DNA of 44,100 bases from a bacterium (lineage in GTDB: Bacteria; SZUA-79; Acidulodesulfobacterales; Acidulodesulfobacteraceae), in the NCBI GenBank assembly GCA_021845685.1, contig JAJZVN010000018.1:1-44100 (forward strand). Reading direction: 5' to 3'. The notes under the pieces were generated by a model. The model worked only from the letters and a program-made list of their open reading frames with translations. It did no database searches and was not told the origin of the DNA. Positions 14,743 to 23,574 of the stretch are shown here, piece by piece (the first letter of the stretch is position 1; the number at the start of each line of letters is the position of its first letter). A program made the translations under genes and the position numbers.

Positions 14743-17700
14743 TTAAGGTTCTTGAAACCATGAAGTCGGCGTTACTTTTGAAGGCAAAGACGGAATTTGT
14801 TGTGTAAATACATTTCCTGTTGATGTTGTTATGTCAAGATAGCCATTATTTGTTATGACAGGAGCAGATGCCACGCCTGAACCAATAGTCGTTGATTGAA
14901 CAGCTCCGCTTAAAGTTGAAGCCGCAGCATTAATAGTAATTCCTGAAGATGAAACTAAAATAGTACCTCCTCCATTAAGATAGTTTAAGGCATATAATTT
15001 TGAAGTTCCATAACCGCAGGCATTTGTCGCTGATGAAGGCGTAAATGTAGTAAAATAAATAATATCGTCGTATACTATCGGAACCGAGGTTACTTTTTCT
15101 CCCCCGGAGTATTTTCCGTCCGGCAAAAGTATGCCCCGCAAAGTTATATACCATCCGTCCGCAGATTGTACATCAGTTAAGTTTTCCGTTGAGCCGCTAA
15201 CGCCGGTCTGATTGACCAAATCCGATTCGTTAATCGGACCGCCTGAAGGGCAAGTCAATGGTCCGCCTATCGCAGTCGTATTTATTGCGATAAATTCATT
15301 ATTTCTTGAAGTTATGACTTCATTTAAATCTTCCCTGTTTCCTGTTCCAAAATAGACCCAGAAGTTTCCTGAAGTATCTGTTGACGTTGCGGGTGAAAAG
15401 AAGATATTTAACGGAGGATATTCAGATGCAGGATAGGTTGCAGTGTTTCCGTATTCCGAAGCAAAAATTCTGCATGCGTCCCAGTTTGAAGCCCCCGAAG
15501 GTTTATAAGGCGCAGAGCCGTCAGGGATATTTACTGACCACATTTGCCCGCCTAAATCTCCGGCATAAAAACCTTCTATTCTAAAATTTTGACTTAAAAC
15601 AGGTGTGACAGCCGAAGGTATTGAATATTTCATGTTTGAGTTTAGGTCTTTTGCCGAAGGGAACTCCCATAAAATTTGTTCATCGGTATAATTTGGAGCT
15701 GCAGATGTTCCGGTGTTTACAGGATTCGGTTCAACATACAACGCGTATAAAGCATTGCCAAGACTATTAGTTGACGAATAGCCTCCGCCGATAAAAGCAG
15801 CATATGTTTTTATAAATTCAGGCGCTAAAGAACTGTCGGGAGTCTCCGGATTATTTCCGCATACATTTGCCGTAATGCTATTTCCATTTTTATAATAAGG
15901 ATTAGGCAAACATACATAAGAAACATACGGCTTAGACCATGTATTGCCCATAGAACTGTCTGTAATATTCCATAACGGGTCAGGATATGAAGAACTTGAA
16001 GGATTTGTAATTCCTAAAGCGTAATAATAATTTCCCCCGTTTCTTTCACCCCCGACTAATACTGTATGCCAGCTATTCTGTAAACTGCTCTGATTTAAAG
16101 GGTAATTAGAACCGTCAATAGAATTTGGCGTGGTTTCACCTGTAGAGGTTCCATTATTTACATATTCATTAAATATATTGCTAAAAAATACATCCGATGC
16201 TACCGGTGTTGAATCTACGAATTCCGGAAAATTTAATTTTGTTCCTACGCCTATTGAACTGTCATACCATGAAGTTATTTTTGGAAGCAGATTTGGTGGA
16301 ATATAGCCGAAAACTTCAGCTCCCGTTCCATATGTATATGAATTTGTAGAACTGTCCCAGCTTCCTGCGTTAAAAGCATGAAGCATGCCGTCATTGGCGC
16401 CTACGTAAAGCACTACATTTCTGGGGTTTGTTGTAGTATATTCCTGTTTAAATAATTGATATGAGCTGCTTGAATATGGAAACGCCGGAGGACCGACTAT
16501 AACAGGGCTGGAATGGAAAATAGCCCCTAATTTCCATTTATCTGTTGATGAATCAGGATCAAGCACAAAATTTAAAATATCGGCTGTGCATGCCGTAACT
16601 TCTGCCGATGTAGCGGGATTCGCAGTTGTTACGCTTGGGCAGATAGTAGAAGTATTGGCGGCGGTAACGCCTAACAATGTCTGCAATACTGAATTTCCGC
16701 TGCTTGAACTGACGGCGGTGTTTGAAGAGTTTATAGTTTCTGTATCTTGCGACCCTGAAGATGGATTTAAATAGGAGGATAAAACATATCTTGAAGAGCC
16801 GGAATTGGATTGAAGCAAACCTCCTGCTCCGTTTCCGTTGTCCCAGTATGAATCGCCGGTAAGTATTTGACCGTTTGCTCCAACGGCGGAACCGTAAGGA
16901 CCACTTAAAGTATAAGGCGGCGCAATACACTCGGTTCCTAAACTATTTAATGTAGATCCGCTCGGACAGGTTGCGGGAACAGGAGCAGGTTCAACGCATT
17001 CATTTCCTGAACTATTTAACGTAAATCCGCTCGGACAGGTTGAGTTTAGCTTAAATAAAAATATGTTGCCCTCTCCCCATAACGGCTGGTTTAGCGATTT
17101 AAAATCGGTGTAATACACATACTGCCCTGTTGATGTTTCATTAGCTACGGGGGAAGTAAAGGAAGCCGTTTGTTTTTCTATTTGATTAAAAATAGTCGTT
17201 AAAGAAGATTCAAGATCTGTTAAATTATAAGCAAGATAAACTGTGCCCGATAATGTTAATGTTAGATCACTAGGTGTCTTAGCCAGCGAATTTGATAAAA
17301 GAATTTCATTGCTGTTTGGGTAGACGGCGGTTATAGTGGCGCAATCCTTAGTATATGAATCGCTATAATTATTATTTACTTCGCAATCTGAAGACTGCCA
17401 TCCGTTATCTGAAATTGTATCGCCTACTAAAACACTATTTTTTGTTCCAAATAATGTTGTCGGAATTTCAAGCAAAGTTCCTGCGCTGTTCTGAACCGTT
17501 GCAGAGATTTTAGTTATTCCGTCAGGATTTGCTTCAGGATTGATGCCCGCTCCCGCATTCGCCATTCCCTGAATATAAGTTCCGCTCCCTACGGCATTGC
17601 TATAACCGAACCCTATCATAAAAAGTTCAATAGGATACTTGCTTTTACTTAAGCTTAAATTATATAAATCGTAAACTTCGTATGGAGTATAGGCTGATGG

Positions 17701-19038
17701 AACTCCGTTAGGATTATTAATATTGTCGGGAGTAGAACATGAAGGAATTGCTAAAGGTGAGTTTGGAATAGTTAAAGCGTTTTCATTGCATCCGGCATTG
17801 GCTTCCCCGTCCGTAATTATAATGGCAAAATTTTTTCTTCCGCATGTCTCGGCAGAATCAGCATTTAAAGAATTTTGAAAATACCCGTACATATCTCCGA
17901 CAGAATCTGCCATAGGAGTTCCGCCTCCGGCTTTTAATCCCGTAACGGGATTTCCATCCGGATTTTCAACATTTCTGGTAGAAAGTGATGAAGAACATTC
18001 TATTCTTTTTCCAAATGTTGTATCAATAATTTGACAATTTTTGATATTATTGTTATATATTGGAGCATCCCATAAAAGCCAGTCTAAAGCAGGAGATGCT
18101 ACATTTTCAGGGTCAAAGTAAGGGTCTGTAGAGTTAGAAGAATTTGAAGAAACGGTTATTGACTGAGATGCCGATAAATTACCCGAGCCGTTGATGTAAG
18201 TTGTGTTAGGAATATATAAATTCCAGGGATAATCGCCAAATGTACCTATCCCTGTGTAATTATTCACGCCGCTATAGTCGTACGATATAAAATAATATGT
18301 AGAATCATTATAAGTGATAGTATTCGGACACGTGTAGGGGGAACTTGAAATTTCATAATTTGGAACGGATATAAAAGGATAATCAAGATTTACTGGGCAA
18401 CTATTTGGATTTGTTGCGCAGGCATTTGACCCATCCTTCGTAAAACTTCCGTTTTCATCAGGAATACCTGTCGCGGTTGTTCCTGAAACCGCATAATGAG
18501 GTGCGTCAGCTGAATTTTGAAAAGACTCGTCGGCAGAATAGATACACCAGTTCTCCTGAGTTTTCCCGTTAAGCGCATACCATGGCTGATAAAATGATGC
18601 AAAAGCAAAATTAAGATTTGAAAAATTAGAATCGCTTACTATTTTTTCTATTGCCACTTTAGCGTTATATATTTTTGAAAACATAGAATTTGAACCGGGA
18701 GACCAAGACTTATAATATCGTTCAAAGTGATTATTATAATAATAAGCGTTTCCGCTTGCAGCCCAGCTTTCAGGAGGATTCGGATCTACTCCTGCGCTGT
18801 TGTCATATTCAACAGCTTTATTCCACATCATTGAGCCTGACGAGTCTAAAAATATTAAGACATTGGGATTGTTGACATTAGTTAAAAATGAAGTATCGGT
18901 TGCATAAGCCGATTTTATATTTTGTATTCCCGTTATATACGCCAAGCCGATGTTTATTGTAAATATCAACAATAAAAGTATAAAAACGTTTTGAAGTAAA
19001 GACAAAAAATTTTTAATTTTTGCTTTATTTTTTTGCAT
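14743..19038 (-). CDS. pilY1: PilY1/PilC-type type IV pilus tip adhesin with N-terminal VWA domain
   Basis: 1431 residues. A signal-anchor-like N-terminus (~15-35) precedes a von Willebrand A domain whose MIDAS starts NVLIFLDSSGSM (Asp65, Ser67, Ser69). A later DGEANAG stretch lies in the same domain. Residues ~700-760 contain two copies of a small Cys repeat (CPSGxTLNSxGxEC). The C-terminal ~550 residues are the PilY1 beta-propeller, marked by YVGANDGMLHAFNAG and VLVGGERNGGNYYYALG. PilY1 proteins sit at the pilus tip or in the priming complex with minor pilins and bind surfaces, and the VWA domain is linked to surface sensing. It is the last gene of a pilV-pilW-pilX-pilY1 set transcribed leftwards, 43 bases after pilX. 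The length is in the usual range. Confidence 0.9.
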   Translation of the reverse strand: MQKNKAKIKNFLSLLQNVFILLLLIFTINIGLAYITGIQNIKSAYATDTSFLTNVNNPNVLIFLDSSGSMMWNKAVEYDNSAGVDPNPPESWAASGNAYYYNNHFERYYKSWSPGSNSMFSKIYNAKVAIEKIVSDSNFSNLNFAFASFYQPWYALNGKTQENWCIYSADESFQNSADAPHYAVSGTTATGIPDENGSFTKDGSNACATNPNSCPVNLDYPFISVPNYEISSSPYTCPNTITYNDSTYYFISYDYSGVNNYTGIGTFGDYPWNLYIPNTTYINGSGNLSASQSITVSSNSSNSTDPYFDPENVASPALDWLLWDAPIYNNNIKNCQIIDTTFGKRIECSSSLSTRNVENPDGNPVTGLKAGGGTPMADSVGDMYGYFQNSLNADSAETCGRKNFAIIITDGEANAGCNENALTIPNSPLAIPSCSTPDNINNPNGVPSAYTPYEVYDLYNLSLSKSKYPIELFMIGFGYSNAVGSGTYIQGMANAGAGINPEANPDGITKISATVQNSAGTLLEIPTTLFGTKNSVLVGDTISDNGWQSSDCEVNNNYSDSYTKDCATITAVYPNSNEILLSNSLAKTPSDLTLTLSGTVYLAYNLTDLESSLTTIFNQIEKQTASFTSPVANETSTGQYVYYTDFKSLNQPLWGEGNIFLFKLNSTCPSGFTLNSSGNECVEPAPVPATCPSGSTLNSLGTECIAPPYTLSGPYGSAVGANGQILTGDSYWDNGNGAGGLLQSNSGSSRYVLSSYLNPSSGSQDTETINSSNTAVSSSSGNSVLQTLLGVTAANTSTICPSVTTANPATSAEVTACTADILNFVLDPDSSTDKWKLGAIFHSSPVIVGPPAFPYSSSSYQLFKQEYTTTNPRNVVLYVGANDGMLHAFNAGSWDSSTNSYTYGTGAEVFGYIPPNLLPKITSWYDSSIGVGTKLNFPEFVDSTPVASDVFFSNIFNEYVNNGTSTGETTPNSIDGSNYPLNQSSLQNSWHTVLVGGERNGGNYYYALGITNPSSSSYPDPLWNITDSSMGNTWSKPYVSYVCLPNPYYKNGNSITANVCGNNPETPDSSLAPEFIKTYAAFIGGGYSSTNSLGNALYALYVEPNPVNTGTSAAPNYTDEQILWEFPSAKDLNSNMKYSIPSAVTPVLSQNFRIEGFYAGDLGGQMWSVNIPDGSAPYKPSGASNWDACRIFASEYGNTATYPASEYPPLNIFFSPATSTDTSGNFWVYFGTGNREDLNEVITSRNNEFIAINTTAIGGPLTCPSGGPINESDLVNQTGVSGSTENLTDVQSADGWYITLRGILLPDGKYSGGEKVTSVPIVYDDIIYFTTFTPSSATNACGYGTSKLYALNYLNGGGTILVSSSGITINAAASTLSGAVQSTTIGSGVASAPVITNNGYLDITTSTGNVFTQQIPSLPSKVTPTSWFQEP

Positions 19039-19081
19039 AATTTTATTCCTTATTAATATTATCTTTCATAATTAATGTTTA

Positions 19082-19711
19082 TCATGGTGTAGAAGAATAT
19101 CCAATTTTCATAGGTCCAACATTAAAATTCATTCCTGTTGTTGTATTTGAAGAATTGATATTTTTATTTGCGATAGAATAGATAATTCCTTTATAAAACA
19201 CATATTGATTTAGGCTAAATCCCGGTACGGGTCCATATTGTCCGGTATATTCAAATCCTGCATTTCCTTGAAATCCTAAATTTTGAGAAATGGTTGTATT
19301 AATAGAAAATTGCGGAGGAGGAGGACAATTTGCCTGCAGCGGTGAACAGGACGGAGCTGTCTGTATCAACGGACCTCCCGCCGGAGGGTTTGCCACGGTA
19401 TAATAATAATAACCTATAGCCGGAGGGTTTACAATAACGAGATTTGTTGCGGGAGCGCCTGGAGATGGACTGATTTCCTGTGTGACTAAATTCATCATAG
19501 AATCAGCCGTATTTAAAGTATAGCTTGCTTTATAATTTTGTCCTGCGTTGATTACGTCCGTTCCGGTGGTCTCAATGGCAACTGCAGCTAAAAGACTTAA
19601 AATTAAAGTAATAAGCAAAACGGTAATAAGGGCTACGCCGTTTTCATCTGCCGTAATTTTTCTTTTTACGTTTAATACATTTTTTTTAAATGCAGTAGAT
19701 AAATTTTTCAT
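19082..19711 (-). CDS. pilX: PilX-like minor pilin / pilus assembly protein
   Basis: 209 residues. It has a PilX N-terminal pattern: basic leader, then NGVALITVLLITLILSLLAAVAI (~24-46), a single hydrophobic helix after the GVAL cleavage-like site, followed by TGTDVINAGQNYKASYTLNTADS, typical of PilX_N proteins. It lacks the classic Phe+1/Glu+5 pair, as PilX homologues often do. The rest is Pro/Asn-rich and variable. Minor pilins of this type form the priming complex with PilV, PilW and PilY1 at the inner membrane and cap the fibre. It lies 9 bases from pilW and 43 from pilY1 in one operon. Confidence 0.8.
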   Translation of the reverse strand: MKNLSTAFKKNVLNVKRKITADENGVALITVLLITLILSLLAAVAIETTGTDVINAGQNYKASYTLNTADSMMNLVTQEISPSPGAPATNLVIVNPPAIGYYYYTVANPPAGGPLIQTAPSCSPLQANCPPPPQFSINTTISQNLGFQGNAGFEYTGQYGPVPGFSLNQYVFYKGIIYSIANKNINSSNTTTGMNFNVGPMKIGYSSTP

Positions 19712-19720
19712 GATTATTTT

Positions 19721-20962
19721 TTAGCTTCCATAATACACATTTCTTAAAAACACATTTGAATTAAGGGTTTCGTCTATGTTATATCCTCTAGAGCTATTTG
19801 AATTGGCATTATATTTTGAATTTACGCTGTAATTTGGCGAACTAGATATTACCGTATTTGTTTCTCCTTGAATCAGTAAGTTATAAAGATAAATGGAGGG
19901 TGGCGTAGATACAGGGAGAAAAGCTGCCGAACCTCCTTGAATCAGTGAGTTAGTTAATGTTAAGTTAGTCGTCAGAGGATTAACGGAAAACTCTGTTATA
20001 TAATTATCAAGCCTCATAGTAGTATTAGGATAGCAGGCAGGTGCTTCACCTGAAAGAGAAGCAGGGGAAGAAACGCTAAATTGATAGTAGCCTGCCGTCG
20101 GTCCGGACAGAAGAACCGGAGGGTTGATTTTACATTCATATAATCCACCGTTAGGTTGTTTAGTGAGCGAATTAATTCCGTTAAAAGGTGCGTTAAAGCT
20201 ATATGCCGCATTGCCCCAGTAAAACATGGTCTGAGTTAGAATAGAAACGTTTCCTCCTTCTACCCCTTTAGGAGGAATAGGATTGGGATTATTTGGACAA
20301 ACTCCGAGTCCGTTTCCGGGGCTTAGCTGAATTTTACCTCCTGTACCTGTAGCCTGCACATTTGTTATGCAGAATATCATGCTGCCGGACGGAAGCGATT
20401 TTCCATTGACCGGGGTAGGATTTTGAAAACTCAAAAGCTGACCGGTTTGGAAATTTGATATATTGCAATTTTGACCAAGATTGAACTCTGCACTTGTCGC
20501 GGCAGCCTTTGCTATATTAGCCGTTGGTGTTAAAGTGCATGGCGCACCGTTATTTATGACGGAAAAATGGGTAATTAATACGGCAAACGGATTATTCGGA
20601 TAATTTGCTGATACTATTTGCACAGGCGGAATGACCTGCGTCGTTGGTACTCCTTGAGAAGCGTAAAAATAATTAGAACCATAGTCGAAACCTGCCAGTC
20701 TAAAAGAGTACTTTAGCTTGTTGTATGCAACGTTAAGATTTTGCTGTTCAGCCGATATTGAATTTTGAGACCTGAAAACTCCTGATTGGGACAAAAGAAT
20801 AAATGACGCTGCGGCTAATACTAATAAAGATATAACTACGGCAATAATAAGTTCTATTAAAGTCACGCCTTTATCGTTAAATAAAAGTTCTAATGCCTTA
20901 CTTTTATTTTTACTTAATTTTCTTCTTAATCTTAATCTTAATCTTAATCTTAATCTTGACAT
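19721..20962 (-). CDS. pilW: PilW-like minor pilin with Arg-Leu repeat leader
   Basis: 413 residues. A type III prepilin signal is clear: NDKG^VTLIELIIAVVISLLVLAAASFILL with Glu+5 after the processing Gly (~residue 34), followed by the PilW-type helix continuation (QNLNVAYNKLKYSFRLAGFDYG). The globular C-terminal part is long, Pro/Asn-rich and poorly conserved, as usual. The leader is odd: MS followed by five Arg-Leu pairs and RRK, encoded by an AGATTA hexanucleotide satellite (20925-20957). The resulting ~33-residue leader is far longer and more basic than usual. No other ATG/GTG/TTG lies between the satellite and the processing site, so the start is forced unless a rare codon is used. PilD-type peptidase would remove the leader. 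Confidence 0.8.
   Translation of the reverse strand: MSRLRLRLRLRLRRKLSKNKSKALELLFNDKGVTLIELIIAVVISLLVLAAASFILLSQSGVFRSQNSISAEQQNLNVAYNKLKYSFRLAGFDYGSNYFYASQGVPTTQVIPPVQIVSANYPNNPFAVLITHFSVINNGAPCTLTPTANIAKAAATSAEFNLGQNCNISNFQTGQLLSFQNPTPVNGKSLPSGSMIFCITNVQATGTGGKIQLSPGNGLGVCPNNPNPIPPKGVEGGNVSILTQTMFYWGNAAYSFNAPFNGINSLTKQPNGGLYECKINPPVLLSGPTAGYYQFSVSSPASLSGEAPACYPNTTMRLDNYITEFSVNPLTTNLTLTNSLIQGGSAAFLPVSTPPSIYLYNLLIQGETNTVISSSPNYSVNSKYNANSNSSRGYNIDETLNSNVFLRNVYYGS
20925..20957 (-). repeat. Hexanucleotide satellite coding (Arg-Leu)5 at the pilW start
   Basis: CTTAAT repeated about 5.5 times on the plus strand (AGATTA on the coding strand) immediately after the pilW start codon. Slippage by whole units would change leader length and charge in steps of two residues without shifting frame. 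Confidence 0.9.
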
Positions 20963-21026
20963 TATTGTTTGTATAAGTTTATATAAATTTTTGTTAATTT
21001 AATTTTTACTTTTTTTATTTTTATAA

Positions 21027-21133
21027 TGAACCCATAAATCTGAACAGAACTTTTAAGTTTCTTATTCCATGAACCCGAAAATCTGTTAAAATTTAGAGTA
21101 AGAAAACTTAAAAAAACATCTTGACAATGGGTG
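21027..21133. other. Nested inverted repeats between pilV and pilW
   Basis: Within the 247-base gap, TTTTAAGTTTCTTATTCC (21050-21067) pairs imperfectly with GAGTAAGAAAACTTAAAA (about 21096-21113), and an outer ACCCAT (about 21029) faces ATGGGT (about 21127). GAACCCATAAATCTG and GAACCCGAAAATCTG also repeat directly. It could fold as RNA or be a decayed element. It carries no gene and no clear terminator T-run. Confidence 0.4.
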
Positions 21134-21209
21134 CAGAATATTTTTTATCATAATTTTTATTTTTATAATTATGATTTTATAATAATATAAATAATAAATA
21201 GCTATACTA

Positions 21210-21704
21210 TTATACTGAATTTACTATTACTGAATTTAAAGTTATTTCATTAGCCTCGTTGTTCCAGTAAATTTCAATCTTTGCGCCGATAATTGCAGGA
21301 TAGTTCGGATTTGGCAGCGAAAAATATACGTTTACGGTATAATTATCGTTTATTCCCTGTATAGGCGCTGGCATTGAACAGCTTTGACCAAGGGGGCCGT
21401 TAATGCTATTAAAGCTGTTATTATTGGCGGTTTGGGTTACTGTATATATTACAGGCGAACCGCTGCTTATATTGCCCGCGTAATCGGTAGATAAATTTGT
21501 AGCGCCTATGCATTGTAACTGAGTTGCTTGCATCTGAGCTATATTAGTTGCCTGATTTGTGCGGGATGCCATAGCATTTCCGTTTATAAAACTTAAAGAT
21601 AATGCCATAATTCCCATAAAGACAAATGTCAATATCAGCATAGATATCAAAACTTCTATGAGCGATGCTCCTTTATTATTGTTTATATTTAATACGCTAT
21701 GCAT
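21210..21704 (-). CDS. pilV: PilV-like type IV minor pilin
   Basis: 164 residues. The prepilin cleavage site and helix are clear: NNNKG^ASLIEVLISMLILTFVFMGIMALSLSFINGN with Glu+5, close to the PilV pattern (GASLIEVL). One or two cysteines in the C-terminal domain (QLQCIG, GQSC) could form the pilin disulphide. PilV participates in the minor-pilin priming complex and, with PilW, PilX and PilY1, initiates pilus assembly. It is the first gene of the leftward cluster, 247 bases upstream of pilW. The promoter is likely within the AT-rich tandem-repeat region 21705-21860. A fimU/gspH-type pilin that often begins this operon is not seen here. Confidence 0.8.
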   Translation of the reverse strand: MHSVLNINNNKGASLIEVLISMLILTFVFMGIMALSLSFINGNAMASRTNQATNIAQMQATQLQCIGATNLSTDYAGNISSGSPVIYTVTQTANNNSFNSINGPLGQSCSMPAPIQGINDNYTVNVYFSLPNPNYPAIIGAKIEIYWNNEANEITLNSVIVNSV

Positions 21705-22007
21705 AATTTATTTATTTTAATTAAGTATAATCTTAATTTTAACAATAAAATAATATAACTAAGAGTATAACTAATACAACTTAATAATTTATATTATATT
21801 AATTTATATTATATTAATTTATATTATATTTGTAAATATTAATTTATATTATATCTTAATAATAATTTATTATTAATTAACAATAACTTTTTAAAGTTAT
21901 CCGATTTATTTTATTTCTTACTGCCTATTGCGTTTTATGGCATTATACATACTCTTCTTTTTTAAAACTGCGTACGATTAATTTTCTGATTAATTTTCTG
22001 CATAGTT
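21705..22007. other. Intergenic region with 15-base tandem repeats and one copy of a ~40-base direct repeat
   Basis: Four copies of TAATTTATATTATAT (three adjacent, one after a short spacer) span about 21785-21855, just upstream of pilV and likely overlapping its promoter. At 21888-21925 lies TTTTTAAAGTTATCCG..., the first copy of the direct repeat that brackets the nucleotidyltransferase pair. The remaining bases hold nothing recognisable. Confidence 0.6.
21888..21925. repeat. ~40-bp direct repeat, copy A (downstream of nucleotidyltransferase)
   Basis: TTTTTAAAGTTATCCGATTT followed by an A/T stretch and CTTACTGCC. Copy B at 22961-23001 is identical except for a 3-base insertion (TTA) and one C/T change. 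The two copies bracket the two-gene AbiEii-like module. Confidence 0.85.
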
Positions 22008-22703
22008 TTACTTTTGTTTTAATTTGTTGTTATAATTAGTAAAAATATTTATTGCGACATTCTTAGAATATTCTTCTATATTTAGCCAATTCTGCCATTT
22101 TTTATCAAGATTTTTATATTTAGTCAAATCAGTTTCTTTTAAATCGTAAGGCAGCGGTTTTGTTAATTGGACAATTAATTGTCTTAAAGCTGAAGCATTA
22201 TTTTCTTGAGGGTATAATTCATCTAAATTTTTTAAAGCTTCATTAGTTTTATTGACGCCTAAATGATCGGCTAATGCTATAAAGTCGATATAATCCCGTG
22301 TTGCATTCCTTATAAGTATTAAAAAACCCTTAATTCTTAAAATTTCCGCCGCTGTCGGAACGGTCAATTTTTGACCTTTATATTCTATTTCAGTCGTTTC
22401 TAACGGCATAGTTCTTCTAAGCTGTCTTATACCTGTTTCAATGCCGTTAAGATTACCAAGAATCAATACCGGCGGTTTTATTCTTGAAGTTTGCCAGCCC
22501 GTTACGGCTTCAAGAGTCGATAAAATATCGTTAAATCTCTCTTTTAGATCTTTAACGACAAAATCCGTATCATATGATGTTCTGTGTTCAGAATATAAAG
22601 CTGATGCAGTCCCTCCTACTATAATAGCATCAGGCAAAATATCGTTAATTCTCGCTATATTTGAAATAACATTTTCCCATTCTTCTTTATCTTTATCTTT
22701 CAT
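22008..22703 (-). CDS. Nucleotidyltransferase-fold protein, AbiEii/MNT-like toxin candidate
   Basis: 231 residues. The N-terminal part has the polymerase-beta-like signature: hydrophobic strand, GG (residues 30-31, IIVGGTASALYSEHRTSYDTDFVV) and the metal-binding Asp45-x-Asp47 pair. After ~100 residues, TAAEILRIKGFLILIRNATRDYIDFIALADHLG fits the helical substrate region of AbiEii-type (formerly DUF1814) proteins. Such enzymes add nucleotides to tRNA or proteins and act as toxins or as antitoxins in two-gene modules. It overlaps its upstream partner by 11 bases, so the two are translated together. Both lie between ~40-bp direct repeats, suggesting a mobile defence/stress cassette. Toxin versus antitoxin role is inference. 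Confidence 0.7.
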   Translation of the reverse strand: MKDKDKEEWENVISNIARINDILPDAIIVGGTASALYSEHRTSYDTDFVVKDLKERFNDILSTLEAVTGWQTSRIKPPVLILGNLNGIETGIRQLRRTMPLETTEIEYKGQKLTVPTAAEILRIKGFLILIRNATRDYIDFIALADHLGVNKTNEALKNLDELYPQENNASALRQLIVQLTKPLPYDLKETDLTKYKNLDKKWQNWLNIEEYSKNVAINIFTNYNNKLKQK

Positions 22704-22944
22704 TAAATCCGCCTGTTTTCATTAAATATAAACTTAAGTTATACCAAAATTGATATTTTTGTTCATAAGTATCAATCGTGTAATGATTGCAAATTTTTAT
22801 AATGTCATCTAATATTTTAGGATTATTCATAGCGTAATCTCTTAATTGCAGCCATTCGGACATATCACCCCTTGATATAATATCGTCTATTGCCTCGAGA
22901 GGAAGACCTTTTTTAATATCTACATTTATATGCCGATGTTCCAC
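22693..22944 (-). CDS. Small partner protein of the nucleotidyltransferase (antitoxin-like)
   Basis: 83 residues from a GTG at 22944. A strong AGGAGG lies 8 bases upstream of this GTG, whereas the in-frame TTG at 22950 would leave only 2 bases of spacing, so GTG is chosen. The sequence is short, helical and charged (KKGLPLEAIDDIISRGDMSEW, then a Leu/Ile-rich helix and a Tyr-rich tail). I recognise no DNA-binding motif. Small proteins with this GLPLEAIDDIISRGD pattern are, from memory, often encoded just before nucleotidyltransferase genes. The 11-base overlap and order (small first, enzyme second) match a toxin-antitoxin layout. Function is not proven. Confidence 0.6.
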   Translation of the reverse strand: MEHRHINVDIKKGLPLEAIDDIISRGDMSEWLQLRDYAMNNPKILDDIIKICNHYTIDTYEQKYQFWYNLSLYLMKTGGFNER

Positions 22945-22950
22945 GCCCAA

Positions 22951-23319
22951 ATCCTCCTGTTTTTTAAAGTTATCCGATTTATTATTTTATTTCCTACTGC
23001 CGATGTTTATAATAATTATATCATCATTATATTATAAGTATATTATAAGTCGTAAAATAATTTTACGGAATTATGCACTTGATAAAGCACCTCTTTAAAG
23101 AAATTAAAATCTTTATCTTTATATTGATATTGCAGTATTAAGGATAATGGTTGCATTTTTTTTATTTATTATATATTATTATATTATCGTAAATATATAT
23201 ACTCAAAGCTAAATTAAAGCCGAACGCTTAATATTTACGATAATTTTTGGCAAAATGATTGCATCATAAAAAATTATAACAATTTATAATAAAATAATAT
23301 TAAGCCGATATTAAAAATT
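22951..23319. other. Intergenic region with direct-repeat copy B and a palindrome
   Basis: Holds repeat copy B (22961-23001) and a near-perfect palindrome CGTAAAATAATTTTACG (23051-23067) that could be an operator or a weak hairpin. The remainder is AT-rich. A TATAAT-like word is common by chance in this composition, so no promoter is called. Confidence 0.45.
22961..23001. repeat. ~40-bp direct repeat, copy B (upstream of the antitoxin-like gene)
   Basis: Partner of 21888-21925. It begins about 11 bases outside the AGGAGG of the small gene, so the pair of repeats encloses the module almost exactly. Confidence 0.85.
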
Positions 23320-23574
23320 ATGAATATAAAAAATATTAGTAAAAAATTGAATAAAATTAATAAATTAAATAAATTTGCAATTTTGTTTTTTATAGGGTGC
23401 GGCATATTAATATTATCGGGATGTGCGGGAACTAATAGACAGTTAGAGAAAGACCATGTAATGAACAATGGCTGTTTTATAACATGCCGAAACAATATTA
23501 AAATTGAACGCCCGCCGTTTTCTAACCATAATAAAATCACTGCAAATAAAAAAATAAACGGCCCCATAGTCTAG
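23320..23574 (+). CDS. Small putative lipoprotein (84 aa)
   Basis: A Lys/Asn-rich n-region and a hydrophobic segment end in a good lipobox (ILSGCAG, Cys ~36). The remaining ~48 residues have two cysteines (GCFITCRN) and no recognisable domain. The frame runs 15 bases into the tRNA-Glu gene before stopping, which is unusual for a real gene. Either the 3' end has been altered by events at the tRNA, or the frame is fortuitous. No clear ribosome binding site precedes the ATG. The lipobox is the only positive evidence. Confidence 0.4.
   Translation: MNIKNISKKLNKINKLNKFAILFFIGCGILILSGCAGTNRQLEKDHVMNNGCFITCRNNIKIERPPFSNHNKITANKKINGPIV

Noticed and set aside
16559-16930. Long Arg/Phe-rich open frame inside pilY1
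   Set aside because: It is an out-of-frame shadow of the pilY1 coding sequence, which has clear VWA and propeller motifs.
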